Origin: Palsa-892 sp035555855
Lineage (GTDB): Bacteria; Pseudomonadota; Alphaproteobacteria; Rhizobiales; Xanthobacteraceae
Length of the DNA stretch: 64,000 nucleotides
Assembly: GCA_035555855.1 (NCBI GenBank)
Contig: DATMGD010000034.1
Location: 50,996 to 114,995 of the forward strand
Direction: 5' to 3'
This document shows, piece by piece, positions 32,801-41,842 of this stretch (position 1 is its first letter; each line of letters begins with the position of its first letter). The position numbers and the translations under genes were made by a program. Under the pieces are notes generated by a model, which was given only the letters and a program-made list of their open reading frames with translations, did not search any database and had not been told where the DNA came from.

Positions 32801-33693
32801 GCCCGCTCCTCCCGGTGCGTGAGCCGGAACATCGCCAGCGCCGGAATAAGGATCAGGACAAGAAGTCCGATGGCGAGCGCCGCCGCGAGCGGCCAGTCGC
32901 GATTGGAAAAGAACTCGGTCCACAGCACCCGGCCGACCATCAAGGTGTCCGGCCCGCCGAGAAGTTCCGGCACGATGAATTCGCCGAGCGCCGGAATGAA
33001 GACCAAGAGCACGCCGGAGAAGATACCGGGGAGCGACAAAGGCAGCGTCACGCGAAAGAACGCGCGCAGGGGTTTCGCACCAAGATCGGCGGCGGCTTCC
33101 AGCACCGTCCAGTCGAATTTTTCCAGCACCGCATAGATCGGCAGCACCATGAACGGCAGGTACGAATAGACGATGCCAAGATGCACCGCGAACTCGCTGT
33201 GCAGGAGCGGCAGCGGCTCGCTGATGAGGCCGAGATTCAGGAGCGCGTTATTGATGAGGCCGTTGGAATTGAGGATGCCGGTCCACGCATAGACGCGGAT
33301 CAGGAACGACGTCCAGAACGGCAGCACCACCAGCATCAGGAGCGGCGTGCGCACGTTCTCGCCCGCACGTGCGATGGCATAGGCCATCGGATAGGCGATC
33401 AGGAGCGTGATGAACGAGGCGGTCGCGGCGATGCGGATCGAGCTCAAGAACGCGCCGATATAGAGCGAGTCGGAAAACAACAGCTCGTAGTTCGAGCCGG
33501 TCGTATTGAAACGCGGCAGCAGCCCCTCGCCCCACACGAATAACGGCGTATAGGGCGGCGAGCCGACCCGCACTTCGGCAAGGCTGATCGCCAGCACGAC
33601 GAGAAGCGGCAGCAGCGCGAAAACGAGCAGCCAGCCGAATGGCAGGCCGATGACAAATGCGCGTGCGCCGCGCGGCTCGCCGGGTCCGCTCAT
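32797..33693 (-). CDS. potH: Polyamine-type ABC transporter permease (PotH/PotB)
   Basis: The 298-residue inner-membrane protein begins MSGPGEPRGARAFVIGLPFGWLLVF and has about six hydrophobic spans. Its EAA loop is EAAADLGAKPLRAFFRVTLPLSLPG, and VLPFWTSFLIRVYAWTGILNSNG is characteristic of PotB/PotH. The ATG at 33693 overlaps the potG stop by four bases, which decides the start over an in-frame codon at 33726. It pairs with PotI to form the channel. Confidence 0.92.
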   Translation of the reverse strand: MSGPGEPRGARAFVIGLPFGWLLVFALLPLLVVLAISLAEVRVGSPPYTPLFVWGEGLLPRFNTTGSNYELLFSDSLYIGAFLSSIRIAATASFITLLIAYPMAYAIARAGENVRTPLLMLVVLPFWTSFLIRVYAWTGILNSNGLINNALLNLGLISEPLPLLHSEFAVHLGIVYSYLPFMVLPIYAVLEKFDWTVLEAAADLGAKPLRAFFRVTLPLSLPGIFSGVLLVFIPALGEFIVPELLGGPDTLMVGRVLWTEFFSNRDWPLAAALAIGLLVLILIPALAMFRLTHREERA

Positions 33694-34799
33694 TCGGGCA
33701 GCACCCGTGCGGCGGAAACTGGCCACGAAAGGTAAACGGCGTCACCCTGCGCGAATGAGCCCGCCGCCGCAAGTTCGGCCGGCGAAAGTTTCGCCAGCAT
33801 CGTCTTGTCGCTGCCGAGCTTGACCTGACAGACGTGATGGCTGCCGAGGAATACGAGATTGGTGATTTTGCCGTGGACGGCGTTATCGGCTTGCGGCGCT
33901 TCGCGCGTCAGCCGAACCTGCTCGGGCCGCACCATCACCGCAGCAGGCTCGCCCGCCTTGAAGCGCGCCGCCGCGACGCCGCGCAGCACGCCGCCGGCCG
34001 CCGCACTCTCGACGCTCACTTTATCCCCATCGGTCGCAGCGACCCTGCCGGCGAAAAGATTGGCCGCGCCGAAGAAATCGGCGACGAAGCGCGAGGCCGG
34101 CGCTTCGTAAAGCTCGCGCGGGCTGCCGGTTTGCACGATCTTCCCGTGATTCATCAGCGCGATGCGGCTTGCCATGCTCATCGCCTCTTCCTGATCGTGC
34201 GTCACCATGATGAAGGTGATGCCGACGCGTTCGCGCAGGCCGACAAGCTCGAACTGCGCACGCTCGCGCAATTTCTTGTCGAGCGCGGCGAGAGGCTCGT
34301 CGAGGAGCAGAATTTTCGGATGCTTCACCAGCGCACGGGCAAACGCGACGCGCTGGCGCTGGCCGCCCGAAAGCTGATGCGGCTTTCGCGCCGCGAACTT
34401 GCCCATCTCCAGCATGTCGAGCGCTTCCCGCACCCGCGTCTCGATTTCGGCTTTCGAACGCTTTTCTTCCTGCAAGCCGAAGGCGACATTCTTCTCGACG
34501 GTAAGATGCGGAAACAGTGCGTAGGACTGGAACATCATGTTGACCGGCCGCCGGTAAGCCGGCGTCGCCGTCATGTCCTCGCCGTCGATAACGATGCGGC
34601 CTTCGTCGGGAAGATCGAGCCCCGCGAGCATGCGCAACAGCGTCGTCTTGCCAGAGCCCGAGCCGCCGAGCAGACAAAAGAATTCGCCGCGCGCGATCTC
34701 GAGATTAACGGCATCGACGGCCGTGACGCCGCCGAAGCGCTTGGTGACATTCTCGATGCGGATGATCGGCTCGAAGGCCGTCTCAAAGGTGGACATCAT
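33690..34799 (-). CDS. potG: Polyamine-type ABC transporter ATP-binding protein (PotG/PotA)
   Basis: The 369-residue ATPase has Walker A GGSGSGKTT (about 41-49), Q-loop FQSYALFPHLTVEKNVAFGL, signature LSGGQRQRVAFARA, Walker B ILLLDEPLAALD and switch His VTHDQEEAMSMA. The C-terminal TOBE domain runs from about 290, with VMVRPEQVRL. It fits PotG/PotA closely. The start overlaps the binding-protein stop (TGATG). The double ATG (34799 and 34796) leaves a one-codon uncertainty. Confidence 0.93.
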   Translation of the reverse strand: MMSTFETAFEPIIRIENVTKRFGGVTAVDAVNLEIARGEFFCLLGGSGSGKTTLLRMLAGLDLPDEGRIVIDGEDMTATPAYRRPVNMMFQSYALFPHLTVEKNVAFGLQEEKRSKAEIETRVREALDMLEMGKFAARKPHQLSGGQRQRVAFARALVKHPKILLLDEPLAALDKKLRERAQFELVGLRERVGITFIMVTHDQEEAMSMASRIALMNHGKIVQTGSPRELYEAPASRFVADFFGAANLFAGRVAATDGDKVSVESAAAGGVLRGVAAARFKAGEPAAVMVRPEQVRLTREAPQADNAVHGKITNLVFLGSHHVCQVKLGSDKTMLAKLSPAELAAAGSFAQGDAVYLSWPVSAARVLPE

Positions 34800-35941
34800 C
34801 ACCGGCCGCTCTTGATGCGCGTCCACAGCCGGTTGCGCTCGCGCTCGAACCGCGCCGTTTCCAGGAGCGCCGAATGCAGCTTGGCATCGGCCGGCGGGTA
34901 GACGACCGGATCGCTCGCGATCTCCGCCGGGATGAAGGGCCGCGACGCCGGTACGGCATTGGCATAGCCGACCGTCGCGGTGATGCCCGCGATGATCTTC
35001 GGCTCCAGAATAAAGTCGATGAACTTGTGCGCGTTCTCGGGATGCGGCGCATCGACCGGGATCGCCATGACATCGATGTTGAAAATCGCGCCCTCCTTCG
35101 GAAGAAAAATCTCGATCTCGACGCCGTTGTTCGCTTCGCGCGCGCGCTTTCTCGCCTGAAAGAGATCGCCCGCATAGCCCTGCGCAACACAAATCGAGCC
35201 ATTGGCAAGATCGTTGATGAAGCTCGACGAATGGAAATAGCGATAATAGGGCCGCGCCTTGGCGAGCACCTCGCCCGCCGCCTGCAAGTCTTCCTTCGAA
35301 TTGCTGACGACATCGCGGCCAAGATAGCTGAGCGCCGCCGGAAACACTTCGTCGGCGGTATCGAGCAGCGTCACGCCACAGGGCTTGAGCGCGCTCAAGA
35401 CTTTCGGATCGAACAGCATCGCCGCGCTGCCGATCGGCGCATCCGGCAACAGCGCCTGCACCTTCGAGCGAATGAAGCCGACGCCGATGCCGGCCATCAT
35501 GTAAGGCAGCGCATAGGCATTGTCGGGATCGGCGGCCTTGAGCCGTGTCATCACCGCGGGATCGATGCCCTTGGCGTTCGGCAGCTTCGTAAAATCAAGC
35601 TTGCGGTAGAGCCCGGCCTGGATCTGCTTGGCGAGAAACGGCATCGCCGTCGGGAACACGACATCGTAGCCCGAGCGGCCGACGACGAGCTTGGCCTCCA
35701 GCGACTCGTTCGAGTCGTAAACGTCGTAATTGACCTTGATGCCGGTGCGCCTGGTGAATTCAGCCAGCGTATCGGGCGCGATGTAATCGCTCCAGCTATA
35801 GACGTTGAGGACTTTCGCCTCGTCGGCGGCGGCTGGCGAGGCAACCAGTCCCGCAATCGGTGCCGCGCACAGAAGAAGCACCGCCATCGCCGCAAGACCG
35901 AGCCGGACCAAAAGGCGTTTCTTCATGAGGTGTTTCTTCAT
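34799..35941 (-). CDS. potF: Polyamine-type ABC transporter substrate-binding protein (PotF/PotD)
   Basis: The 380-residue precursor has a Lys-rich N-terminus and signal (LLVRLGLAAMAVLLLCAAPIAG). The mature protein begins VLNVYSWSDYIAPDTLAEFTRRTGIKVNYDVYDSNE, the hallmark of PotD/PotF. Other family segments are GRSGYDVVFPTAMPFLAKQI, GVTLLDTADEVFPAAL and AHKFIDFILEPKIIAGIT. It should bind putrescine, spermidine or a related amine. The start is uncertain: ATG codons at 35941 and 35926 and a few just upstream are all possible, with GAGGAAG located further upstream. It is divergent from the GrdB-like gene. Confidence 0.92.
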   Translation of the reverse strand: MKKHLMKKRLLVRLGLAAMAVLLLCAAPIAGLVASPAAADEAKVLNVYSWSDYIAPDTLAEFTRRTGIKVNYDVYDSNESLEAKLVVGRSGYDVVFPTAMPFLAKQIQAGLYRKLDFTKLPNAKGIDPAVMTRLKAADPDNAYALPYMMAGIGVGFIRSKVQALLPDAPIGSAAMLFDPKVLSALKPCGVTLLDTADEVFPAALSYLGRDVVSNSKEDLQAAGEVLAKARPYYRYFHSSSFINDLANGSICVAQGYAGDLFQARKRAREANNGVEIEIFLPKEGAIFNIDVMAIPVDAPHPENAHKFIDFILEPKIIAGITATVGYANAVPASRPFIPAEIASDPVVYPPADAKLHSALLETARFERERNRLWTRIKSGR

Positions 35942-36034
35942 GGTGTCGCGGCTCATCGCTGGCATCATGTTGCCGGGGGACTTCCTCGGCAATATTGTCG
36001 CGGAAATCAAGGAGAGAAACCAAGGAGAGGAACG

Positions 36035-36973
36035 ATGAGCGCGGACGCCGGGCTGCCGTTTGGTTTCGCCGCCGATTACGATACGCCGATCCCCTATATG
36101 CAGCGGACGCGCGAATACTACCGCGCCATCGGCTACGACACGCCCTATCGCTGGGCGCATTACAATGACGCCCCGTTCCAGCCGCTGCAAAAGCCGCTCG
36201 CCCGTTCGCGCGTCACCATCGTCACGACCGCCGCTCCGTTCGATCCCGAAAAGGGTGATCAGGGCCCCGGCGCCAAATATAACGGCGGCGCCAAGTTCTA
36301 TCAGGTCTATGCCGGCGACACTTCGGCGCCGCACGATCTTCGCATCTCGCACATCGCCTATGACCGCCTGCACACTTCAGCCGAAGACAGCGGCACCTGG
36401 TTCCCGCTGCCCGCGCTGCTGCGCGCCGCGGCCGCGGGCCGCATCGGCGAGGTCGCTCCGCGCTTTTTCGGCGCGCCGACCAATCGCAGCCAGCGCGTGA
36501 CGATCGAAGCCGACGCGCCCGAGATCGTCGCCCGCTGCAAGGCGGACGAAGTGGATGCCGCGATCCTCGTGCCGAACTGCCCGGTCTGCCACCAGAGCGT
36601 CACGCTCGTTGCCCGCGCGCTCGAAGCATCGGGCATCGCCACCGTCATCACCGGCTGCGCCAAAGATATCGTCGAGCACGCCGGCGCGCCGCGTTTTCTG
36701 TTCAACGATTTTCCGCTCGGCAATTCCGCAGGGCGGCCGCACGATCCGGCTTCGCAGGCCGAAACCTTGGAGCGCGCGCTGCAAGTGCTCGAAGCCGCGC
36801 CGGGACCGCGCACCACCGTGCAATCGCCGCTACGCTGGAGCGAAGATTCCTCTTGGAAACTCGATTACAACAACATCGAGCGCATGCCGCCGGAAGAACT
36901 CGCGCGGCGGCGCAGTGAATTCAACGCGCAAAAGGAGATTGCGCGAAAAATTCGCGAAAACGCGGCGGGCTGA
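36035..36973 (+). CDS. Glycine/sarcosine/betaine/D-proline reductase component B-like protein, cysteine form
   Basis: This 312-residue protein belongs to the GrdB/PrdB-like family, whose members carry a redox motif that is often selenocysteine-containing. Motifs are PYRWAHYNDAPFQPLQKPLARSRVTIVTTAAPF, DLRISHIAYDRLHTSAEDSGTWFPL, and VPNCPVCHQSVTLVARALEASGIATV. The redox site is C182-P-V-C185, with TGC at both positions, so no selenocysteine insertion is required. The start at 36035 follows AAGGAGAGG; a much longer open frame upstream is antisense to potF. No other reductase component (GrdA, GrdC or GrdD) is nearby. The substrate is unknown. It is divergent from the polyamine operon. Confidence 0.8.
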   Translation: MSADAGLPFGFAADYDTPIPYMQRTREYYRAIGYDTPYRWAHYNDAPFQPLQKPLARSRVTIVTTAAPFDPEKGDQGPGAKYNGGAKFYQVYAGDTSAPHDLRISHIAYDRLHTSAEDSGTWFPLPALLRAAAAGRIGEVAPRFFGAPTNRSQRVTIEADAPEIVARCKADEVDAAILVPNCPVCHQSVTLVARALEASGIATVITGCAKDIVEHAGAPRFLFNDFPLGNSAGRPHDPASQAETLERALQVLEAAPGPRTTVQSPLRWSEDSSWKLDYNNIERMPPEELARRRSEFNAQKEIARKIRENAAG

Positions 36974-37094
36974 ATAAAGTCATTATTAACCGCGTATCCC
37001 TGCGCGACTTTACCGCACATTAAAGAGATCATCCGACGATGGCTCTCTCGCCCCGCCTCGCGTGCGGGCGCTGTTATTTGGGATTTGAGCCGGA

Positions 37095-38213
37095 ATGACT
37101 CCGCAAGCCTCGCTGATCGATGAACTGGAAATGCAGCTCCGCACCGGCACCAATGCCGGCCGCGTCACCATCCTGCGTAAGGTCACCGATCTCTTCCTGC
37201 AAAACGCCAAAGGCATCAGCGACGCACAGGTCGAGGTCTTCGACGACGTCATGGTCCGGCTGATCGAGCAGATCGAGGACAAGATCCTCGCCGAGCTCTC
37301 GGAGTGCCTTGCGACCGTCGACAATTCACCGGCCAACGTCATCGCCCAGCTCGCGCGCAACGACCGCATCGAGGTCGCCGGCCCCGTGCTCGAAAAATCG
37401 AACCGGCTTTCCGACATTGATCTCGTCGAGATCGCCTACACCAAGAGCCAGGCACATCTTTCGGCGATCGCCAGCCGTGCCCAGATCAATCCCGCCGTCG
37501 CCGAAGTCCTCGTGCGCCGCGGCGGCACCGAGGTCGCGCTCAAACTTGCCGCCAATCCGGGCGCCGCTTTCTCGTCCGAGAGCTTCAGCGCGCTCGTCCA
37601 GCGCGCGCTCGACAACAAGAACCTCGCCGCGACGATTTCCGAGCGCGCCGACGTGCCGCCGGAGCTTTACGAATTTCTCGTGCTGCGCGCGACCGAGCGC
37701 GTCAAGAAGCATCTCGTCGCGACCTGCAAGCCGGAAATCCGCCCGCGCGTCGAAACGCTGCTCTCGAAAGTATCGAGCCGCATCGTCCAGCAGGCTGCCA
37801 CTTTCCCGCGCGCCAATACCGGCTGGTCGACGACGACGATGATCAAGCGCGATCTCGCAACGCTCCGCACCCAGCTCGACAAGTTCATCACCGCCGGCGC
37901 GACGCAGGAGATCATCAATACACTCGCGCAGCTTGCCGCGATCCCGACCGAGACCGTCAAGAACGTCATCCGCCAGAGCGCGGAAGACGGCCTCCTCATC
38001 ATCTGCCGGGCGAGCGGCGTCTCGTGGCCGTCGGTGCGCTCGCTCCTGAAATCACGCACCTGGCCGCGCATCCCGCAGGACAACGAATTGAAGGCGATTT
38101 CCGATCGCTACTTCCGGCTCTCGAACGAGAGCGCCCAGCGCGTTCTATTGTTCATGAAGGCGCGCAAGACGATGCCCGCCACCGAAATGAGCCAGCTGCT
38201 CGTCGACGCCTGA
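37095..38213 (+). CDS. DUF2336 domain-containing protein
   Basis: The 372-residue, mostly helical protein matches DUF2336, an alphaproteobacterial family of HEAT-like helical repeats. Characteristic segments are LQNAKGISDAQVEVFDDVMVRLIEQIE, VIAQLARNDRIEVAGPVLEKS, HLSAIASRAQINPAVAEVLVRRG and EDGLLIICRASGVSWPSVRSLL. No signal peptide, membrane segment or catalytic motif is visible, so it is probably a cytoplasmic scaffold or regulatory protein. Function is unknown; family members have been linked to cell-cycle or stress signalling only loosely. It is monocistronic with a hairpin after it. Confidence 0.85.
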   Translation: MTPQASLIDELEMQLRTGTNAGRVTILRKVTDLFLQNAKGISDAQVEVFDDVMVRLIEQIEDKILAELSECLATVDNSPANVIAQLARNDRIEVAGPVLEKSNRLSDIDLVEIAYTKSQAHLSAIASRAQINPAVAEVLVRRGGTEVALKLAANPGAAFSSESFSALVQRALDNKNLAATISERADVPPELYEFLVLRATERVKKHLVATCKPEIRPRVETLLSKVSSRIVQQAATFPRANTGWSTTTMIKRDLATLRTQLDKFITAGATQEIINTLAQLAAIPTETVKNVIRQSAEDGLLIICRASGVSWPSVRSLLKSRTWPRIPQDNELKAISDRYFRLSNESAQRVLLFMKARKTMPATEMSQLLVDA

Positions 38214-38239
38214 CATAATCTCCGGACGCAAAAACAAAA

Positions 38240-38276
38240 CGGGATGGCCTTTCAGCCATCCCGCTTCAAATCTTTT
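38240..38276 (+). terminator. Hairpin after the DUF2336 gene
   Basis: A 9-bp stem (CGGGATGGC with GCCATCCCG) and a six-base loop are followed by CTTCAAATCTTTT. It lies between two convergent genes and is a plausible terminator with an imperfect T tract. Confidence 0.65.
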
Positions 38277-38288
38277 GCCGCCGCTTCC

Positions 38289-38567
38289 TTAAGCGCGCGG
38301 GCCGCCGCCGACGTCGGAGATTTTTCCGCTCGCCACCAGCCGGTTCCAGATGAACAGCACGACGAGAGCGCCGACCGTCGCGGCGATGAAGCCCGCGCCC
38401 TGATCGGCCCGGTACCAGCCGATCGCCTGGCCGATGAAAGTCGAGAGGAACGCGCCGGCGATGCCGAGCACGATGGTGAGGATGAACCCTTGCGGGCTGT
38501 TCGGGCCGGGCGAAAGCCAGCGCGCGATCAGACCCGCAACCAGCCCGACGATGATAATCCACAGCAT
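38289..38567 (-). CDS. GlsB/YeaQ/YmgE-family small membrane protein
   Basis: The 92-residue protein has three hydrophobic segments: MLWIIIVGLVAGLIARWL, GFILTIVLGIAGAFLSTFIG and GAGFIAATVGALVVLFIWNRL. The pattern GLVAGLIAR...G...LTIVLGIAGA is that of the transglycosylase-associated (YeaQ/GlsB) family, linked to general stress responses in other bacteria. The start is supported by GGGAGA upstream. A second family member is cut by the right window edge. Confidence 0.88.
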   Translation of the reverse strand: MLWIIIVGLVAGLIARWLSPGPNSPQGFILTIVLGIAGAFLSTFIGQAIGWYRADQGAGFIAATVGALVVLFIWNRLVASGKISDVGGGPRA

Positions 38568-38590
38568 GGCGATCTCCCTCGCTGCCTTGT

Positions 38591-39178
38591 TCAGATCATC
38601 CGCGACGCTTCGTGCTCGGTCGGCAGCCGGCCTTGCGGCGTCATGTGATTGATGATTTCCGGCAGCTGCTGGCTGAGCGTTTTCATCAGCTCGTCCTGCG
38701 ACATGCCGGTCATCTGCGTGATCATGTTGATCTGATCGGGCGTCAGCACCTGCGACAGGGCGCTTGGCGAAATTTCCTGGTTCGGCCCGCTGCCGACCCA
38801 CGACTTCGCGACATCGCCGTGGCCGCTCTGCTGGAATTGCTTGAGGAGGTCATCGAGACCGCCGGAGAGCGCACCGCCGGCCGCTCCGCCCGCGAGCAAC
38901 CCGCCGAGGCCGCCAAGCCCGCCCGGCAGCATATTGCCGAGACTGCCGAGCAAACCGCCGAGGCCGCCGCCAGCGTCCGCCGGGATCGTGCCGCCCGGCT
39001 GGCCCGCAGGCGCCGTCTGCCCGCTGCTGCCGCCGAAATGCTTGACCGCCTTGTAGGCAAGGAGGCCCAAAATGGCCATGGTGATGGGGGACATACCGCC
39101 GCTGCTGCCGGCGGGCGTCGCGGTGCGTTGTCCGCGCGGACCGTTCTGCATACCATTGATAACGTCGAGCAAACCCAT
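38591..39178 (-). CDS. YidB family protein (DUF937-like)
   Basis: The 195-residue protein has a short N-terminus (MGLLDVINGMQNG), one hydrophobic segment (SPITMAILGLLAYKAVKHF), and a Gly/Leu-rich low-complexity centre (about 65-105) with repeated GGLGGLL. A conserved C-terminal domain carries SWVGSGPNQEISPSALSQVL, MSQDELMKTLSQQLPEIINHMTPQG. The latter is the YidB/DUF937 signature. It lies 23 bp upstream of the GlsB gene on the same strand, so the two may be cotranscribed, and both families are stress-associated. Biochemical function is unknown. Confidence 0.85.
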   Translation of the reverse strand: MGLLDVINGMQNGPRGQRTATPAGSSGGMSPITMAILGLLAYKAVKHFGGSSGQTAPAGQPGGTIPADAGGGLGGLLGSLGNMLPGGLGGLGGLLAGGAAGGALSGGLDDLLKQFQQSGHGDVAKSWVGSGPNQEISPSALSQVLTPDQINMITQMTGMSQDELMKTLSQQLPEIINHMTPQGRLPTEHEASRMI

Positions 39179-39379
39179 TGATCGAACTCCCTGGTCTTCC
39201 GCCCCCGAAAAATACTAGGGCGCTAGCCGGAGCCTTACAAGCGGCGCCTCCGGGGCGAAAAAACCCTACATAAATTTTTCACGAACGGCTGATTCGAACA
39301 CGGAAGCGCTCTTCAAAAAACACCTCGACGAAATTCTCGGACAAACTTCCTAAAAACACTCGCAAATAAGAGGCATGGA

Positions 39380-41785
39380 ATGAACGGCACGCTCGCGCAG
39401 CAATATAAAAAGACAACGCTCCATCTGCTCGCCGCGTTTCTATTCGCCGTTCTGGCAAACTTCTCCCTCGCCTCGGTCACGCATGCCGCCGACTTCAATC
39501 TGCAAACGGTGCGCGAGCGGCTCGATGCCATTCGCGATTCGTTCGATAACGCCGAAAACAATCTCAAGCAGGATACGCTGCGCGACAACGACTTCACCGT
39601 TCTGCGCGACCGGCTCAATCCGCTACGCTCCGAGATCCGCAGCAAGATCACCGATCTCGAACCGCGCTATGCCGAAGTGCAGAAGCGTCTCGGCGAACTC
39701 GGTCCCGCGCCGAAGGACGGCGCGCCGCCCGAAGATACCCGCATCACTGCCGAGCGCGGTACGCAAACCAAACTCCTCGCCGACCTCGACAGCGCTCTCA
39801 AGCAAGCGCGCCTTTTGAACGTGCGCGGCGAGCAGCTTGCCGACCAGATCGACGTCGGACGTCGCTCGCGCTTCAAGGAACGGCTGCTGACCCGCAGCGA
39901 AAGCGCACTGAACCCCGCGCTATGGCTGAATGCCGCCAAAGATGCGCCCGCCGAAATCCATTCCCTCGGAAATCTGCTGCGAAACTGGAAAGACTATGCC
40001 GTCGACAGCACCTCGATCGGCGCCATGGCGCTGGCAGCGGCGGTCATCATCGCCCTGATCGTGGCGGTTTTCCTCACCCGCCGAATGCTGCTGCGTTACC
40101 TCGACCGCCGCGCGCGCAAGGGCGAAGTCCTGCAGACGCGCCGCTCACGCGACGCTTATCTCGCGATCTGCCGGACCGTGATCGATGCGGCTGCGCCGCC
40201 CCTCACGGCTTTCGCCGCGATCAGCATTCTCTCGGCTTTCGATCTGATCTCGCCGCGTGTCGACAGGCTCAGCAACGGCATCATTGTCTCGATCACGCTC
40301 TTCTCGATCGGCTGCGGCGTCGCCCACGCCATGGTCGAGCCCGCCAAACGCATCCTCGGCTTTTCGGACGCGCCCGCTCACAAGCTCTATCGCGCGGCCG
40401 CGAGCGCCGTCGCCGTCGTTGCCGGCGCAACGCTCCTCTTCGCGCTCCATCGCGAACTCGGCGCGACCGCCCCGCTGCGCACCGCTACCGCTGCACTGAC
40501 GGCGCTTCTCGTCGGCATCTGCGTCGGCCGCGCGCTGATGATCCGCTCCGAAGGCGATAAAGGCGGCGGATTGCCGAATCTCATCCGTCTGCTCGGTTGG
40601 ATCGCGGTCGGCGCGATCTTTATTGCGCTCGCCATGGGCTATATCAACCTTGCGGCTTTCACCTCCGCGCGGCTCGTCGATGCCGCGATCATCGGCGGCG
40701 CGGGCGTGCTGCTGCTCTCGCTGATCGATTCGGTGTTCGCAACCGGCTTCTCGGAAGAAGGCACGAGCCGCCGCCGCGTCGCCTCCGCCATCGGCATCAA
40801 CCCGGCTCGGCTCGATCTTCTCGCCACCATCACCGCCGGGCTGTTGCGGGCGCTTCTTATCGTCATCGTCCTGTTCCTGATGATCGGTGGCTGGCGCACC
40901 TCGGTGACCGACGTCGCCTCGATGCTGGATCGCTTCGATCTTGCGCTGACCATCGGCCAGTCGCAGCTCGCGCTCGGCAATCTCTTGCTTGCCATCGCGC
41001 TCCTGATCGTCGGCCTCGTCATCACCCGGATCGTCCATCGCTGGCTGAACCAGTCCGTGCTGCCGCGCACTTCGCTCGACGCCGGACTGCAGAACTCGAT
41101 TTCGACGATGTTCGTCTATCTCGGCGCGATCGCCGCCGTGCTGCTGGCACTCGGCCAGATCGGCATCAATCTCCAGAACATCGCTTTCGTCGCCGGCGCG
41201 CTCTCGGTCGGTATCGGCTTCGGCCTGCAATCGGTTGTGTCGAACTTCGTCTCCGGCATCATCCTGCTCGCCGAACGGCCGCTGCGCGTCGGCGACATGA
41301 TCGAGGTCAAGGGCGAGTCCGGCTATGTGCGCCGCATCAGCGTGCGCTCGACCGAAATCGAGACCTTCGACCGCGCCAACGTCATCATTCCCAATTCGGA
41401 TCTCGTCACCAACGTCGTGACCAACTGGACGCACGCCAATACGCTCGGCCGCGTCAAGCTCGACGTCACCGTCGCCTACGATTCCAGCCCCGAGAAAGTC
41501 CGCGAAATTCTCCTGAAGGCGGCCGCCGATCACCCCAAGGTGCTCAAGGCGCCCGCACCGTTCGTCCTGCTTTCGGCATTCGGCGATAACGGCCTGAAAT
41601 TTCAACTTTTCGCCTATGTCGGCGACGTCAATGTCGGCGGCGGCATCAAGAGCGATCTTTATTTCGAGGTTCTCAAGCAATTCCGCGCGGAAACGATCGA
41701 GATCCCGCTGTCGCGCGATTATCGCGACCCCGGCAAGGACGGCTTGCCGCAACGCATCGAACGCAAAGCGGACGGCGAAACATAA
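39380..41785 (+). CDS. DUF3772 / MscS-type mechanosensitive channel
   Basis: The 801-residue protein has a signal-like first helix (about 15-37) and a periplasmic DUF3772 region (about 38-200), rich in charged coiled-coil-like helices. About ten transmembrane segments follow (about 215-595). The MscS core has the pore-lining helix FVAGALSVGIGFGLQSVVSNFVSGI and the beta domain LLAERPLRVGDMIEVKGESGYVRRISVRSTEIETFDRANVIIPNS. The C-terminal alpha/beta domain includes RVKLDVTVAYDSSPEKVREIL. It should act as an inner-membrane osmotic safety valve, similar to large MscK/YbiO-type channels. It is the first gene of a run with the CAP lipoprotein and acyl-CoA synthetase. Confidence 0.93.
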   Translation: MNGTLAQQYKKTTLHLLAAFLFAVLANFSLASVTHAADFNLQTVRERLDAIRDSFDNAENNLKQDTLRDNDFTVLRDRLNPLRSEIRSKITDLEPRYAEVQKRLGELGPAPKDGAPPEDTRITAERGTQTKLLADLDSALKQARLLNVRGEQLADQIDVGRRSRFKERLLTRSESALNPALWLNAAKDAPAEIHSLGNLLRNWKDYAVDSTSIGAMALAAAVIIALIVAVFLTRRMLLRYLDRRARKGEVLQTRRSRDAYLAICRTVIDAAAPPLTAFAAISILSAFDLISPRVDRLSNGIIVSITLFSIGCGVAHAMVEPAKRILGFSDAPAHKLYRAAASAVAVVAGATLLFALHRELGATAPLRTATAALTALLVGICVGRALMIRSEGDKGGGLPNLIRLLGWIAVGAIFIALAMGYINLAAFTSARLVDAAIIGGAGVLLLSLIDSVFATGFSEEGTSRRRVASAIGINPARLDLLATITAGLLRALLIVIVLFLMIGGWRTSVTDVASMLDRFDLALTIGQSQLALGNLLLAIALLIVGLVITRIVHRWLNQSVLPRTSLDAGLQNSISTMFVYLGAIAAVLLALGQIGINLQNIAFVAGALSVGIGFGLQSVVSNFVSGIILLAERPLRVGDMIEVKGESGYVRRISVRSTEIETFDRANVIIPNSDLVTNVVTNWTHANTLGRVKLDVTVAYDSSPEKVREILLKAAADHPKVLKAPAPFVLLSAFGDNGLKFQLFAYVGDVNVGGGIKSDLYFEVLKQFRAETIEIPLSRDYRDPGKDGLPQRIERKADGET

Positions 41786-41842
41786 GCCGCTCTTGCTTCT
41801 CGCCGCCTGCTCGCGCAAAAAAGGGACCGGGGAAACACCGAT

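Noticed and set aside
34874..36034. N-terminal extension of the GrdB-like gene to a 699-residue product
   Set aside because: The extra part is antisense to potF, and a good ribosome binding site and ATG lie at 36035.
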